Source of the DNA: Drosophila pseudoobscura | Lineage: Eukaryota; Arthropoda; Insecta; Diptera; Drosophilidae | Length of the DNA: 64,000 nucleotides | Assembly: GCF_009870125.1 (NCBI RefSeq) | Contig: NC_046683.1 | Span: 66,541,869-66,605,868 of the forward strand | Direction of reading: 5' to 3' | Part shown: one piece after another, positions 48,906 through 62,559 of the stretch | Numbering within the stretch: the first letter of the stretch is position 1 | Layout of the letters: each line of letters opens with the position of its first letter | The notes under the pieces: model-generated | Databases searched by the model: none | What the model saw: only the letters and a program-made list of their open reading frames with translations | Told to the model about the DNA's origin: nothing | Translations under genes and position numbers: made by a program

Positions 48906-49975
48906 TTTGGGCACGATTTGTTTGCTATCCGCCAGTGACTCAATGGTGTGTGTCTAATGGTAAATGAAAGTATCTATGATTCATCAAAGAACGTTCTATT
49001 CTGTTCTTCCAAGGGGTAGATTGGGTTCGGTTGGGTTTCGCCATCGATGGAAATCGAGAATAGCATTCAATTCAAGTCAAGGCTTTCCCCCCGCTCCCAA
49101 ATGGCACGACACGTGCGTGGGGGCGTGCGGGGTGTCCCCTAATCTGTGCTCAAATGTTCGGATGTCCGATAGCAACAACAATTACATAACAAACAATTAA
49201 AAGTCCACAAGTGTGAGTGCGGTGTGGTGCTGTCTTAGAGTGTGTTCTAATGCAGGACAAAGTCGGGACTCAATCCATTGATTATCTCGCCTTGTCTGGG
49301 GGCCTATGCCTCAACGGGGCTAAGCTTTGGGTTAAAGTCTGCTGCCGCAGCAGCCACAGAACCCGCGCCAAGTCAAGCGGAAGCAGGCGGAAAATCTGTA
49401 TATATTTATGAGGCGAGCATTCGCTGATTCGAGCTTTACGGATCACCTCAAATGCCAACAAACTATTACTTGCGAGCGTCGTGTTGTGTCGTTTGTCGTG
49501 TGTCGTGGTGTCTCTGTGTAGGTGCGTAGTAGTTATTGAAAAAACGCTTGCAAGCGCCAGCGAGCGACAGACACTCTGTCTGGCCTTATCGCGTTTTTGT
49601 ACAGGGACAGGGGGCGACAGTCCTCCTAGTAGCAGCAACAGCAGCAGTCACTAGTCAATCACTAGTCCCGTCCCCACAACAGCTGAGAGGGTCCGAGAAT
49701 GTGCAGCATCGCAGCTTTTTGGGGGGGGATCAGATCATCATCACAACTTTATGTACCTTTTTCTTGTCAGCCAGCAAAATACCTCGCTCCTATTGCGATG
49801 CGCTCGAGTTTGTCTTTCGTTTTAATATTGGTTCCAACTGTCCTGCGTTGCATGCGTAGCACTAATTGCCTAGGCACAGCACTTAAGTTGCGCCAACAAT
49901 TGTATTTGCTGCGTTTTTCGACGTCAAATCACTTCATTATTATTTTTTTGATTTCTATTTTCTTTGTACGAGTTC
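48906..49975 (-). other. Zer1: 5' leader region of the ZER1 gene
   Basis: It includes the start of the first coding exon (acceptor AG at 48955-48954 on the minus strand), an intron, and an upstream non-coding exon leading to the motif-1 promoter at 49981. I see no other gene. Confidence 0.45.
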
Positions 49976-49980
49976 TAGGC

Positions 49981-50050
49981 AGTGTGACCGCGGGCTCCTC
50001 GATCAAATATACTTTCTGACCCTCAGAAATATACCGAAATATACTTTCAC
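49981..50050 (-). promoter_or_regulatory. Motif 6 + motif 1 core promoter of the ZER1 gene
   Basis: On the minus strand, TTTCGGTATATTT (Ohler motif 6, 50027-50039) is followed by GGTCACACT (motif 1, 49989-49981). This is the usual order in fly housekeeping promoters lacking TATA. Further GTATATTT units lie upstream. Confidence 0.75.
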
Positions 50051-50059
50051 CTTTTCAAA

Positions 50060-51030
50060 ATATTCCGAAAATATACTGACGAATTTGAGTTCTTTTAAAC
50101 GTGTTCCTCGTTTTTCATATTCCGTCGAATATTACTAGCTAGATAGAAATCTGATAAATACATTTTCTACCAGATTAGCTACGTTTAAGAACCAATTTTT
50201 ATTGTATTGTGGAATGTCACGTCATTGCTTACTTGTATCTTGTCAACCGTTTTCGGAAGTCCCGCCAAACTTGAGCGCCAAAGTCGAATCTTTTGAAAGT
50301 GAATGAGGGACTAGGGTTTATATGCTATCAAGTGGTGCTCGGAAACCCGATTTGTGATAGCGAAAATTCCACAAACCTGCGTATGGAAGTTTCTATACCA
50401 TTTTTTCTTAAATATACCTTTTAAAATTAAGTTTAATAGATGAAATGGATCGAATATATCATTATATCGTAAAGATACCGTCGTCTCAAGTTTGACCTCG
50501 AAAAATACCGAAAAGTATTAAAAATAACGTAAGCTCAATCCGGTTCTGGGCAAGGTCACAAGGACTCCGTCGCGCCAACTTTACAACCATTGACATTTAA
50601 AAAAGCCATCGTTTAATGGGTAACTAGACTTTATTTTATTGTAAGTTAAGCGCTGAAATAATCAAATGTACACGCAAAAATTTGTTAGTTTTCCGCTTCA
50701 GTGTCTGTGTCAGTTTGTGTGTGTGTGTGTGTCTGTGTGCTGGAGGGGAAAGCATGCGCCTCGATAACACACAAAAAACGACTATTCCTATTGCTTTCTC
50801 TCGGGGGACTACTAATTCTTTAAATCTAAATCACTGCGTTGCAGAAACATCTCATTATATTCATAATCTGGGTGGTCCTGGCGCTAGGACAACGGCAACC
50901 AATTAACAACTCTCGTGCCGGGGCTCACATAATAAATAAACTTGCATTTAAGTTCTAAGTAAAAAAATGACAGAATTAAGGTCAGAAGAATGCTATAACC
51001 TAAATTAGAATCGAAGCGTCCCACTCAATC
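50060..51030. other. Interval between the ZER1 promoter and hfp, including hfp 3' UTR
   Basis: The distal half (50620-51030) is likely hfp 3' UTR, with a minus-strand AATAAA at 50636-50631. The proximal half carries ATATACC-type repeats related to those upstream of hfp. No coding sequence is seen. Confidence 0.5.
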
Positions 51031-54000
51031 TCAGCCAGACAAATCGCCCTGGTCGAAGACACCCTGATCGTACAGCTCGGCGACAACCCGCCGTCCGCCA
51101 AAGAATCGTCCGTGCAGGGCCTCCTTGCCGCGTTGCGCCTCGGCTCCGGCAGAGAACTCGACGAAGATTTTCACTATGATCTCGGCCTCGTCGTCGTCCT
51201 CGTTCTCCGTCTGCTTCTCGTTGAAGATGATGACGCGGCTGACGGTGCCGAATTTGCTGCACTCCTCTTGGATCTCCTCCTGCAGGGTCTCGTCCACGTC
51301 CTCGGGGCCCACCATGTTGCGCAGGATTATGACACGCGAGTCCGTTGGCCTCATCAGCCGCTGCATGACCAGCTGGCGGGCACTCTGGCCCTTGATGGAC
51401 ATGTTCTCCTGCTGCTGCAGCGTCTGCACATCGCCCTCGTCCATCAGCTTCTTCTGCAGCTCCTCCTGCTGCTTCTCGTGGGCCTTCTTGATGTTCTCTG
51501 AGAGATTGGCGGCGGTGGCCGCTGCATTATTGGCAGCCGCCGACACGGCAATGGCCACCGATGCTCCGTTGGTGGCCTCGACGCTGGCCAAGGACGGGGC
51601 GGCCACCGTGGGAAGCACACCCACGCCCATGCCAACGCCCACTCCTCCCACACCCAGTCCGGTTCCCGGCAGAGGCAGTGTGGGCGTGGCCAGCAGAGCA
51701 GGCGGCGGCAGTGACGGAACGACGGCCTGCAGAGGCTGGAGTCCCGCGGGCACGCCCAGGAGACTGGGCGTCACTGGTGTCGGAGCCTGGAAGATTCCAG
51801 GAGGAAGCAGAGCCGCCACGGGAGCGGCTGGCATGGCCAAGCCCGGATTGAGGGCAGCCGCCGATGTGGCAGCATTCACCAAAGGCATGTTGCCCACCTT
51901 CGTGACCACTGCCCCGGCAGCCATTCCGAGGTTTGTTGGGTGCTGCGAGAGACCCAGCACGGCATTGCTGGCCACCGCATCCAAGGCCTGGATCTTGGCC
52001 GTTGCAGCGGCTGCCGCCACCGCCGCAGCCGTGGGCATGGTCGAATTTGTTGTGGGACAGGCCAGGGCATTGGGCGGTGTAATGGAGCGACCCACTCTGC
52101 AAGACGAAGATTGGAGATTAGAGATACATTTAAAACGGAGGCGCAACTGCAAGTGCGAACTCACCGGAGCAACTGTCCGCCCAAATCGAAAAGATTCATG
52201 CTGGCAATGGCCTCGTCCATGGCCTGTTTGTTGGCATACTCGATGAAGCCGTAGCCCTTGTGCGTGTGCAGCGACGTGCCCTGTGCCAGTTTGCAGTAGA
52301 GTATGGGTCCGAAGGCCTCGAACACGCTCTTGATATCCTCCTCGGACAGATCCGGATGGATGGAGGCCACGTAGATGCGGTTAAAGCTCTTTGCCTCCTC
52401 CTGCACCTCATCGATGACCTGTTGGGCCTGTGGCATGTTGCTCGGGCGCCCCACCTTGATGTTGCGGCCACCCATTAGGGCGCCATTCATCTGTTCGAGG
52501 GCCAGCTGTGCTCCCTCGGGTATTTCGTACTCTACGAACGCGAATCCCTTGTGCTTCTGTGTGATGGGATCCCAGGACATGTTGATCGACTTGATGGGAC
52601 CGAAGGGGGTGAATGCCACGCGAATAGTGTCCTCTTTGAGCTCAAACGATATGCTGCCGACGTATACTCTGGAATAGAAAGGCATTTCGAGTTAATAGGT
52701 TTCTTGGCGGTGTCAAAGGGCAGGCACATCGGACTGCAATCAGATCTTATCAGCTAAGAGAGCGCACACTTAACGACTGCCGCCCGGGCGACTGCCTTCA
52801 GTAACTCGAAGCCACAGCCATGGGAAGAGACACCATTTCACAACTCATTTTCAAACGTTTTACATCACATTACAATTTGTATTTGGCGAGTAAGTGCCGT
52901 GGGATGCACGGATCTACTGAACTACTAACCTGCACATCAATGCCAGTGCCTGTTGCCGTTGGACCTGGGTGCGTTGCGTGGCCAATTGCTGCTGCTGGTG
53001 GGCCAGTGTCTGCTTCATGAGCACCATCTTGATGCTCTGCTCCATGGCATATTTCTTGGCCTTGCTGACCAGGTCATGCTGCTCCGACGTGAGCTTCGGC
53101 AGGGCCCCGCCCAGCAGACCCAGCAGGGCGGAGCGTGTCCCGGGCCCAAACTTCACATCGCCCGTCTGCTTCAGGTCATACAGAGGCTGCGAAAGGTAGG
53201 GAATTTTCGAATCCGTGGACTTGCCTAGAATTGGACAGACCGATTAGTGCATCTCATACAGAGAGGGGGGATGGGGTATGGGGGGGATTTTCAGTTCAGT
53301 TTTCAGTTTCATCATCATGGATCACATCATCTGCTATGCAATTTGTTCTTTTTAGTTTTAGTTTTAGCTTTAGTTTTCTTTTCTTTTTTGATTCTGTTCG
53401 GGGTTTTTGTCTGTTTTTTTTTTGTTTTTGTGTTTTTATTATTGTTTTTTGTTTTCCAAAGGCACAACTCGGTGGCAAACAACAGTTGGAACAACGAAAG
53501 TGCATTTTGTCAAGAGTTTGCGTTTGAAATTGTTTGGAAATAAAGACAAAAACTGCCTGCTGCCTGCAAGAAAGATGAAGACAAAAAAAGAAGAAAAAAA
53601 AATAAGAAAGAAAATTGTTAATAATTATAGAGAGAGAGAGACAGAGTGGATGTGGGCATGGCATGGCATGGCTGCTGGAGAGGATTTTTGTTTTGTTTTT
53701 TTTTTCTGATTTCTGAGGAGGCTGGAGATTCATTCAGCTTGAGCGGATTTTGAAGCCATATATGGGGCCATGCTTTCGATTCGATTGAACGACTGTAATC
53801 GGTGTGTGCTATCGTTATCGTTATCGTTGCTGAGTACAGTTACTTAGGGTACATTAAATGACATTTCGTGTGCACGGATCGATTCGATCCAGTGAGCGCA
53901 GCGTCACTTTTGCCTCACTTTCTCGCTTGGTTTGGAGATGTATGGAGTTTCGGTTCGATTTCATATCTTATCTATTTCATATCGATTTCGATTCTATCGC

Positions 54001-55446
54001 TTATCGCTTATCGGTTACCGGTAATCGTTTATCGGGCAGATGGGGGGCATGTGTTTTTGTCATTTATTTGTGTTAGGGCTGGAAAATGCAAGAATAAAAA
54101 AGAGAGAAAGCACCCGATCAAATAAAACATATTCGCTAGGCTTATCGATAGGCAGATAGGTAGGTATTCAGATTGATATACGTAATAGAAGTACAAGTAG
54201 TAGTAGTAGTGCTGGAGGGATAGATAGATTGTACGTGTGTGTGTGTGGGGGCGTGTGTACATTTACATCAAATAGATATACAATATGCATGTAGATATAT
54301 CGATTATCAAGTCCACACACATCCGATTTTGCAATATATCCGATAGTTGTTCGATTGATTTCGATTGCTGTCAATCGATACAAATCGATACAAATATACC
54401 ATAACAAGAGCTGGGCATACGGAACCAGCGAAAATCCCCATCCTCCCGCGATGATTAGAGCAAGGAAAATCACACACAAAACGGTAGGGAGCCGGCGCCA
54501 GGGGTATAGGGATTTTCGGCCCAAATTCACGTGTGCTCAGCTCTGGGTGGGAGGAAATATTTTTTATAAAAATTAGAAATTATAAGCGACCTTATGTGCG
54601 TTTTTTGCGATACGGTTTCCATGAGTTGGGGGGCGTGGTAATTGACTTGAAGAAGAGGGTCACACATTTATACATTGCTCATTTGTGATAAAAAAGAGAA
54701 AAATAAAAAAAGAAAACAAGACGCTGAAACGATAATAAGAGCAACAATATGTTTTTAAGTTGGTTAAGTTTTCTGCTCCGCCCTACCTCAAATAATCATC
54801 ATTATAATCATCATCATTATCATCATCATCACCATCATCATCCTTATCATACTGTGTGCTTTGATTAATTCTTTAGTCTGATCTTTAGTTAATTGTTGTT
54901 CTAGGGATATGCTTTTATCTAGGGATAGGCTGCTGTGTGGCCCAAAAAAGGAGTCACTTTGTTTCAGGCGAATAAAGGACTTGTTATCGTGGATCGTGCG
55001 GATCATCGGGTGATGGATGAGGGGGGGTGTATGGAATCCAAACTGATTCCCATTCCCCCGAAGATACATATGATATGCATGTATAAAAGGATAACGACGG
55101 ACAATGCTATGGTGTACTCCTCTTGCTCTAGCGTTCTATAAACAACTATCTATCTATCTCTATCGATATATATGACGAAACACACACAAAATACTTGGTA
55201 CTTAATGTAAAATGTATATGGCACAGAGGACCAGGAGCAGTCAGAGTCCCTCGGCTGGCTGGCTGGCTGTCTAGCAGGGCAGCTGCTAACCACGACGACG
55301 GCTGGCTTGGCTTGTTGTTTTGTTAGAAGAAGCGGAGGATTCTTGGTTGAATACTTGAATTAATGCGTGGATCAATTGCGTATTGGTTCGCGCGTGATGA
55401 TGTTTCTGGCTTGGGCTGTTTGTGGCTGATTTTTGGTGGTGGTGGT

Positions 55447-55488
<42 letters not shown>

Positions 55489-57069
55489 AGTTATCTAATT
55501 GGACATCTCTCTCTCGATCTCGTATACCCGGTTATATGGAACTTTTATATGTCTTATATATGGCGGAACACAAACTTAAAAAGAGATAAAAACGCTTACA
55601 GAAAATAAAAAAGAGAGATATAGAAGAAAGAGAAAGAGAGAGATATAGTTATATATGGTATGCTGCATATTTTGGAGTTTGATTTTATTTTTATTTTTTT
55701 TTTATTAGTTCTGGAGTTTCATTCTGCATTCACGGCGATGATATTCCCTATTCTGATATTCAGTTTCAGTTTCAGATTGCATATATCTACTGATCGATAG
55801 ATATATATATACATAGTATATTTAGCATATACTCTTGGGTCGCTTGCAATTTGCTTTGGGGATCGGTTCGGTTCGGTTCGGATCGGATCGGATCGCATTG
55901 TCTGACACACACACTTGATTGATACGTTTTCGCTATAGTTTTTCGACTCTCACCTCACCTCACACCTCACTTGAGTGTTCGAGTTCATCGTGCGTTTATG
56001 AAGTCTGCAATTACTTAAGCAGAACAAAAGAAAAACCGATTATTTAGTGGCGTCAGGTGCTGCCCGTAAAGATGCGACGGAGTAGAAGTACAAGTAGTAG
56101 AGAAATATATATAGAGATGTGTGTTTTACAAAATATGTTTTTTGTTTTGTTTTATGCTTAGGAGAAACCAAAATACAATTACAATTTAGCCGCCTCTTCA
56201 GTTTCAGTCTTCTTTAACCCACGATTTACCAAATGAACTTATAGATTATTATCCATACACAAACATATGTAAATATATGTATATATAAGAGTACATACAC
56301 ACGCACAGAGAGAGAGCATATGCCTATATGCCTTAGGGGGAGGGGGGCGCTTTCTTTGCTTTGCTTTGATTTGATTTGATTTGTTTCCATTTCTAACATA
56401 GTACATGCTGAATATAATACATACGTGTACGTATACATATACATAGGAGAAGGCATACATATATATATCTCTGTTGTGGATCTGTTGTAGATCCATGCCG
56501 GACAAGACACTTACCCGAGTCGGAGCGCGTTCGCTTTGTGGCTGGCATCTCCGTAATTTCGCGCTGATCATCCGAACGTGGGGATCTGGAGGCTCTGTCG
56601 TTGCTGCCCTGTAATGTGAAAAATGGGATTGATGATGGGTTTAATAATGGTTAAATTGCTATATTGCTATATGCTCCTGCTACTCCCCGTGCCCATGCAT
56701 GAGACGGGCCTTGCGGCCCATGAGGCGGTGCGGCGGCGGGTATGCGCGTGGCCTATGGATACACACACTGCCTGCCGTACGGTACTATGACGTCGGCGTC
56801 CCCTGTGCACCATACATGCCATTATTGGCAAGGTCATGCAGCTGCACATTCCACATATGATATGCCCCAACACACAAGATGTCCACCGGGTACATTATTT
56901 CATGCATACACCATTTCCATTTCACCCTACAACGCAAAAAAAAAAAATCGAGTCGGACCGAAAAAAAAATGCGCAAAATCTACAGCCTGCAAGGCACGCG
57001 ACGCCAATAATTGCCCCAAAAAGTATTCCCTCACGTTTACTGCACTCGAAATTTTCCGGAGCTTACCAT
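51031..57069 (-). CDS. hfp: Half pint (PUF60/FIR orthologue), splicing and myc repressor
   Basis: An RNA-binding poly-U factor acting in splice-site choice and in repression of Myc transcription. Exons 57069-57067, 56608-56515, 53224-52930, 52668-52165 and 52096-51031 total 1962 nt (653 aa), in frame throughout. The first coding exon is only the ATG, spliced to an exon beginning [11 protein letters not shown]. Domains are an N-terminal basic/Ser region, a helical GSTRALLG-like segment (about 45-130), RRM1 (131-207, [14 protein letters not shown]), RRM2 (about 228-305, [14 protein letters not shown]) and a long Ala/Pro/Gly linker. A C-terminal U2AF-homology RRM (about 560-653) contains [10 protein letters not shown] and [15 protein letters not shown]. 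The UHM normally binds tryptophan-containing ligand motifs of U2AF/SF3B1-type splicing factors. D. melanogaster hfp is 637 aa. The 3.3 kb intron (53225-56514) contains only low-complexity DNA. Confidence 0.95.
54793..54843. repeat. (ATC)n-rich tract
   Basis: ATC units with ATT variants in hfp intron 2. Confidence 0.85.
55452..55486. repeat. (TAG)n trinucleotide repeat
   Basis: About eleven uninterrupted TAG units in hfp intron 2. Confidence 0.95.
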
Positions 57070-57172
57070 GCTTTCGATTTTTCGCTAATAATATTCGCAA
57101 GTTACGGTTTATTTGTTGATTTTTGTCGAAATAAAAATTGACTGCGAAAAAATTGTCAAGATGGATACGATC

Positions 57173-57260
57173 AGTGTGACCGCAGACTTATCGATAACGT
57201 ATATGACCCTCTGGAATATACCAAGATATACCGTCTCATTTGAAAAATATACCATAAATA
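57173..57260 (-). promoter_or_regulatory. hfp: hfp core promoter: motif 1, DRE and motif-6-like sites
   Basis: On the minus strand, GGTCACACT (57181-57173) lies downstream of TATCGATA (DRE core, 57189-57196) and several GGTATATT units (57220-57250). This combination is typical of constitutively expressed fly genes. The predicted start lies about 100 bp upstream of the ATG-only exon. Confidence 0.75.
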
Positions 57261-57665
57261 TACTGACGAGCTAAAGTTATATTAGGCATATTCTTCGTTT
57301 TTGATATTCCGTGGAATATTACTAGATATATACAACATTTAGCTATGCCCACATAATCAATTTTCTACCTGACTGATTTCCGTTGGATATCCCGTTGAAA
57401 ATGAAATTTATTAGAATGATGAAATTGACAAAATATACCTTTATATTCCGTAAATATACCATCAGTTCAATTTTGTCCTCAAAAAATACCACCTGGCGCC
57501 TGAAACGACCTGAAATGCTAATTTTGCCTGAAGCAACTGCGTTGTTACTGTGTGTTGCCATGTAACAAACATTTAATTTGCCAATCTTGTAGAAAATCGA
57601 TTCATCAATCAATTTTATTTATGTCTTTCATTATCAGAATTGGGTTAGGTTAGGTTCGTTGTTTT

Positions 57666-57690
57666 CATCGGTATATTTACGGTATATTTC
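57666..57690 (+). promoter_or_regulatory. Motif 6 pair upstream of Cdc5
   Basis: ATCGGTATATTT and ACGGTATATTT occur in direct repeat on the plus strand, matching Ohler motif 6. They lie about 380 bp upstream of the Cdc5 ATG. The hfp and Cdc5 promoters are divergent within roughly 1 kb. Confidence 0.6.
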
Positions 57691-57981
57691 GCTCATAGTG
57701 CAACGAAAAAATTAGTCGTCATTTTGATTGGGCTATAAAAAAGGGTGTGGAAAACTGGCAAAAACAGCCAATGAATTGCAATGACAATATCCTTGCCCAA
57801 GGTATATTGAGCAAATATATACAGTCTTTTTTCCTTCCATTAGTAACGAGTAAAGTGTGGCCAATGTGTATTTGTAGATGTACATTTTGGATGGGAACTC
57901 GCTGGTGTTGCGGTGCGAAATGTCAATAACAAGTTTCTGGTAAATCATCTCGCTTCTCGCTGTGAATTCGACCGATTTTAG

Positions 57982-60702
<2,721 letters not shown>

Positions 60703-60838
60703 AAATCTTATTTAATTTTGTTTACAACTCTCAAATATACAACGTGTTTGACCCAACGCGAAAGAGTTCCAGTTCTTTTGCAGTGTGCAGTTTGCAGTTT
60801 GCAGTGCGCAGCTTGCAGCTTGCAGTTTGCAGCTTGGT

Positions 60839-61210
60839 TTAGTGGCCGTATTTCTGGTAGACCCACTTCTTGTTGTCCAGGGGGCAAACCAGACGCGTCT
60901 TCAGCCAGCGAGCGATGCAATGGTAGTGGAAGGCGTGGTTGCACTCGCCCCAGGCCACGGTGCACTCGTCCTTGTTGGCATTGGGATCCGCCTGACACTC
61001 GATGCACAGGTTCATGATGTGGTTGCGGCAGATCGCGCAGTTGTCCACGGTCACGTCCCAGGACCAGAGAGCATGAGCCACCCACTTGTTCACCACGAAT
61101 CGGTCCTTCCTGTGCTGCTGCGTGCCGCTGCATGAGGGCACGTCGTCATTTAACTCTTCTAAGTCACGGAAGTCCGTAGATTCTTCTACGTCTTCCAGCT
61201 GATCGGTCAT
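60839..61210 (-). CDS. Roc1b: Roc1b, RING-H2 subunit of cullin-RING ubiquitin ligases
   Basis: A single-exon frame of 123 aa (D. melanogaster Roc1b has 122). Residues 1-40 are acidic and variable. The rest is the Rbx1-type fold: [11 protein letters not shown] (cullin-binding strand), [40 protein letters not shown] and VCPLDNKKW, ending in the family-typical YGH. The Cys/His ligands for the RING-H2 zincs are all present, with Asp as the final ligand. It recruits charged E2 to a cullin scaffold. The ATG is the first in frame. The gene converges with Cdc5, leaving only 136 bp between stop codons, so the 3' UTRs probably abut or overlap. Lack of introns is compatible with origin by retroposition from Roc1a. 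Confidence 0.92.
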   Translation of the reverse strand: MTDQLEDVEESTDFRDLEELNDDVPSCSGTQQHRKDRFVVNKWVAHALWSWDVTVDNCAICRNHIMNLCIECQADPNANKDECTVAWGECNHAFHYHCIARWLKTRLVCPLDNKKWVYQKYGH

Positions 61211-61465
61211 GTTTCAAATTTAATTTCGATTTAACTATTTTCAAAAAAGACAAATTTCAAATGTGTTTCGGTTTTTTTTTATTCCAGAAAATATGTGTTC
61301 AGTGTCGACAAAGACTCGGAAGTGAATGAGAATTGTGGACCGTATCGATTCAAGGGAAATGTTATGGAAAACATGGCCTACTTTTCAAGGCTTTTCAAGG
61401 CTTTTCAAGGCTGTCAGTCGCTTGCCAGCCTATCTGCTCTTTGTCGCAGCCTCCTAGGCCATACG
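61211..61465. other. Roc1b upstream flank
   Basis: AT-rich sequence with a three-unit AAGGCTTTTC repeat (61387-61417). No gene is seen. Confidence 0.5.
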
Positions 61466-61830
61466 GCGAAAAATTCTTTGGAGTCTTGGAAGGGCCCCAC
61501 TTGTCGATGCTGTCCACATTCCACATAGCCTGCGCCTTCAGGATCTGCACGGATGTAAGCAATAATAATAATCGAACTGAAATAAGTAATCCATTAGTTT
61601 GTTCTTACAGGTCTCAGCATTTTCTCTGCCGGATGTTTTGGATGGTAAGCAAGGACCTATAAAAAGGATTCTCGGCGAGACAATCGTCCATCTGCTTGCG
61701 CAATTGTGACTGGAGAAAACGTTAAGAGGATCAGGCGGATCAGGTCCGGCCTCATACAGGATGTCATTGCATGTAATCTTATCCGTAATTCTGCTGGTGT
61801 CAAAAAGTCCTTTTGATCAAAATAAAAACT
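61466..61830 (-). pseudogene. Possible decayed coding remnant with a retained intron
   Basis: On the minus strand a good 65-nt intron is visible, with donor GTAAGAAC near 61607, a CTAATG branch-like site and acceptor CGTGCAG near 61543. The flanking sequence reads as plausible protein (for example CNDILYEAGPDPPDPLN, QLRKQMDDCLAENPFYRSLL, ILKAQAMWNVDSIDKWGPS), but these segments lie in different frames and need at least two shifts to join. One continuous frame also exists across the intron but looks less protein-like. I do not recognise the family; it could be chance. Confidence 0.3.
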
Positions 61831-61864
61831 TTATCAACAATTTTTGCTTTGTTTCTTTCCTGGG

Positions 61865-62320
61865 AAATCTGGGAAAAAATATCCTTGATCCTTGAAAAAG
61901 GACTTCATGAAAGATCACAAGGGGGCCCCCAAATAGCCAATAAACCGAAATATTTGTGACTGGGAAAAATATCCTTGATCCTTGAAAAGGACTCCATCAA
62001 ATCAAGGATGTTCCCCCGATCACAGTAAGACTTAGCACCCCCAGATCGGTCCACAAATAGCCGAGAAAACTAAATAAGTATAGCTGGGGATGACGAAGTC
62101 CTTATGCAAGGATCAAGGATATTTTTCCGATTGAAGGAAGCCATCGCACGTCCCGTTCTGGCCCCAAATAACGGAGAAAACAAGATATATATGACTGGAG
62201 GAGATATCCTTGATCCCTGATCCTTGATAAGGACTCCAGAAAATCAAGGATTTTGTTCCGGTCACAGGAAGCCATCGCTCGCCGGGATCGGTCCACAAAT
62301 AAAGGAGCTGCGAGTACAAC
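61865..62320. repeat. Irregular tandem repeat with ATATCCTTGATCC motif
   Basis: At least four diverged units contain ATATCCTTGATCC (one in reverse complement), a GGACTCCA.AAAATCAAGGAT block, and GATCGGTCCACAAATA or related CCAAATA blocks. Spacing is 90-150 bp, so copies are rearranged as well as diverged. Confidence 0.65.
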
Positions 62321-62361
62321 AACAACCCTCAAATTGCGTCCGCGGAAATGGCCAAAAACGA

Positions 62362-62520
62362 GAATTTCAGACCTGGGATACCAGGCGAACAGAAATCAGC
62401 AGAAGGTAGCTGGATTTTTTTGGAAAAATTTGCATGCCCCCAAAAGTATGCACCAGTTTTTTCCCATTCGCTAAAGTTGCTTTCTGCTGATTTATGTTCG
62501 CCTGGTACTTCGATTGAAAT
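62362..62520. repeat. Near-perfect inverted repeat (26-bp arms, 25 of 26 matching)
   Basis: The arms are 62379-62404 and 62482-62507, separated by 77 bp, with partial pairing extending outward to AATTTCA on both sides. No coding frame or target duplication is obvious. Confidence 0.85.
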
Positions 62521-62559
62521 TTCTTTGTTTTCGCTCTTCACGTCGGCCTTAATTGTCAT

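Larger units (their letters stand above)
53225..56514 (-). other. hfp: hfp intron 2
   Basis: It is filled with T-rich, ATC and TAG trinucleotide tracts and TATC/CGAT runs. I see no nested gene. Confidence 0.7.

Noticed and set aside
51125-52246. A 373-aa plus-strand frame
   Set aside because: Antisense shadow of hfp exons; the minus-strand frame carries the RRM and UHM signatures.
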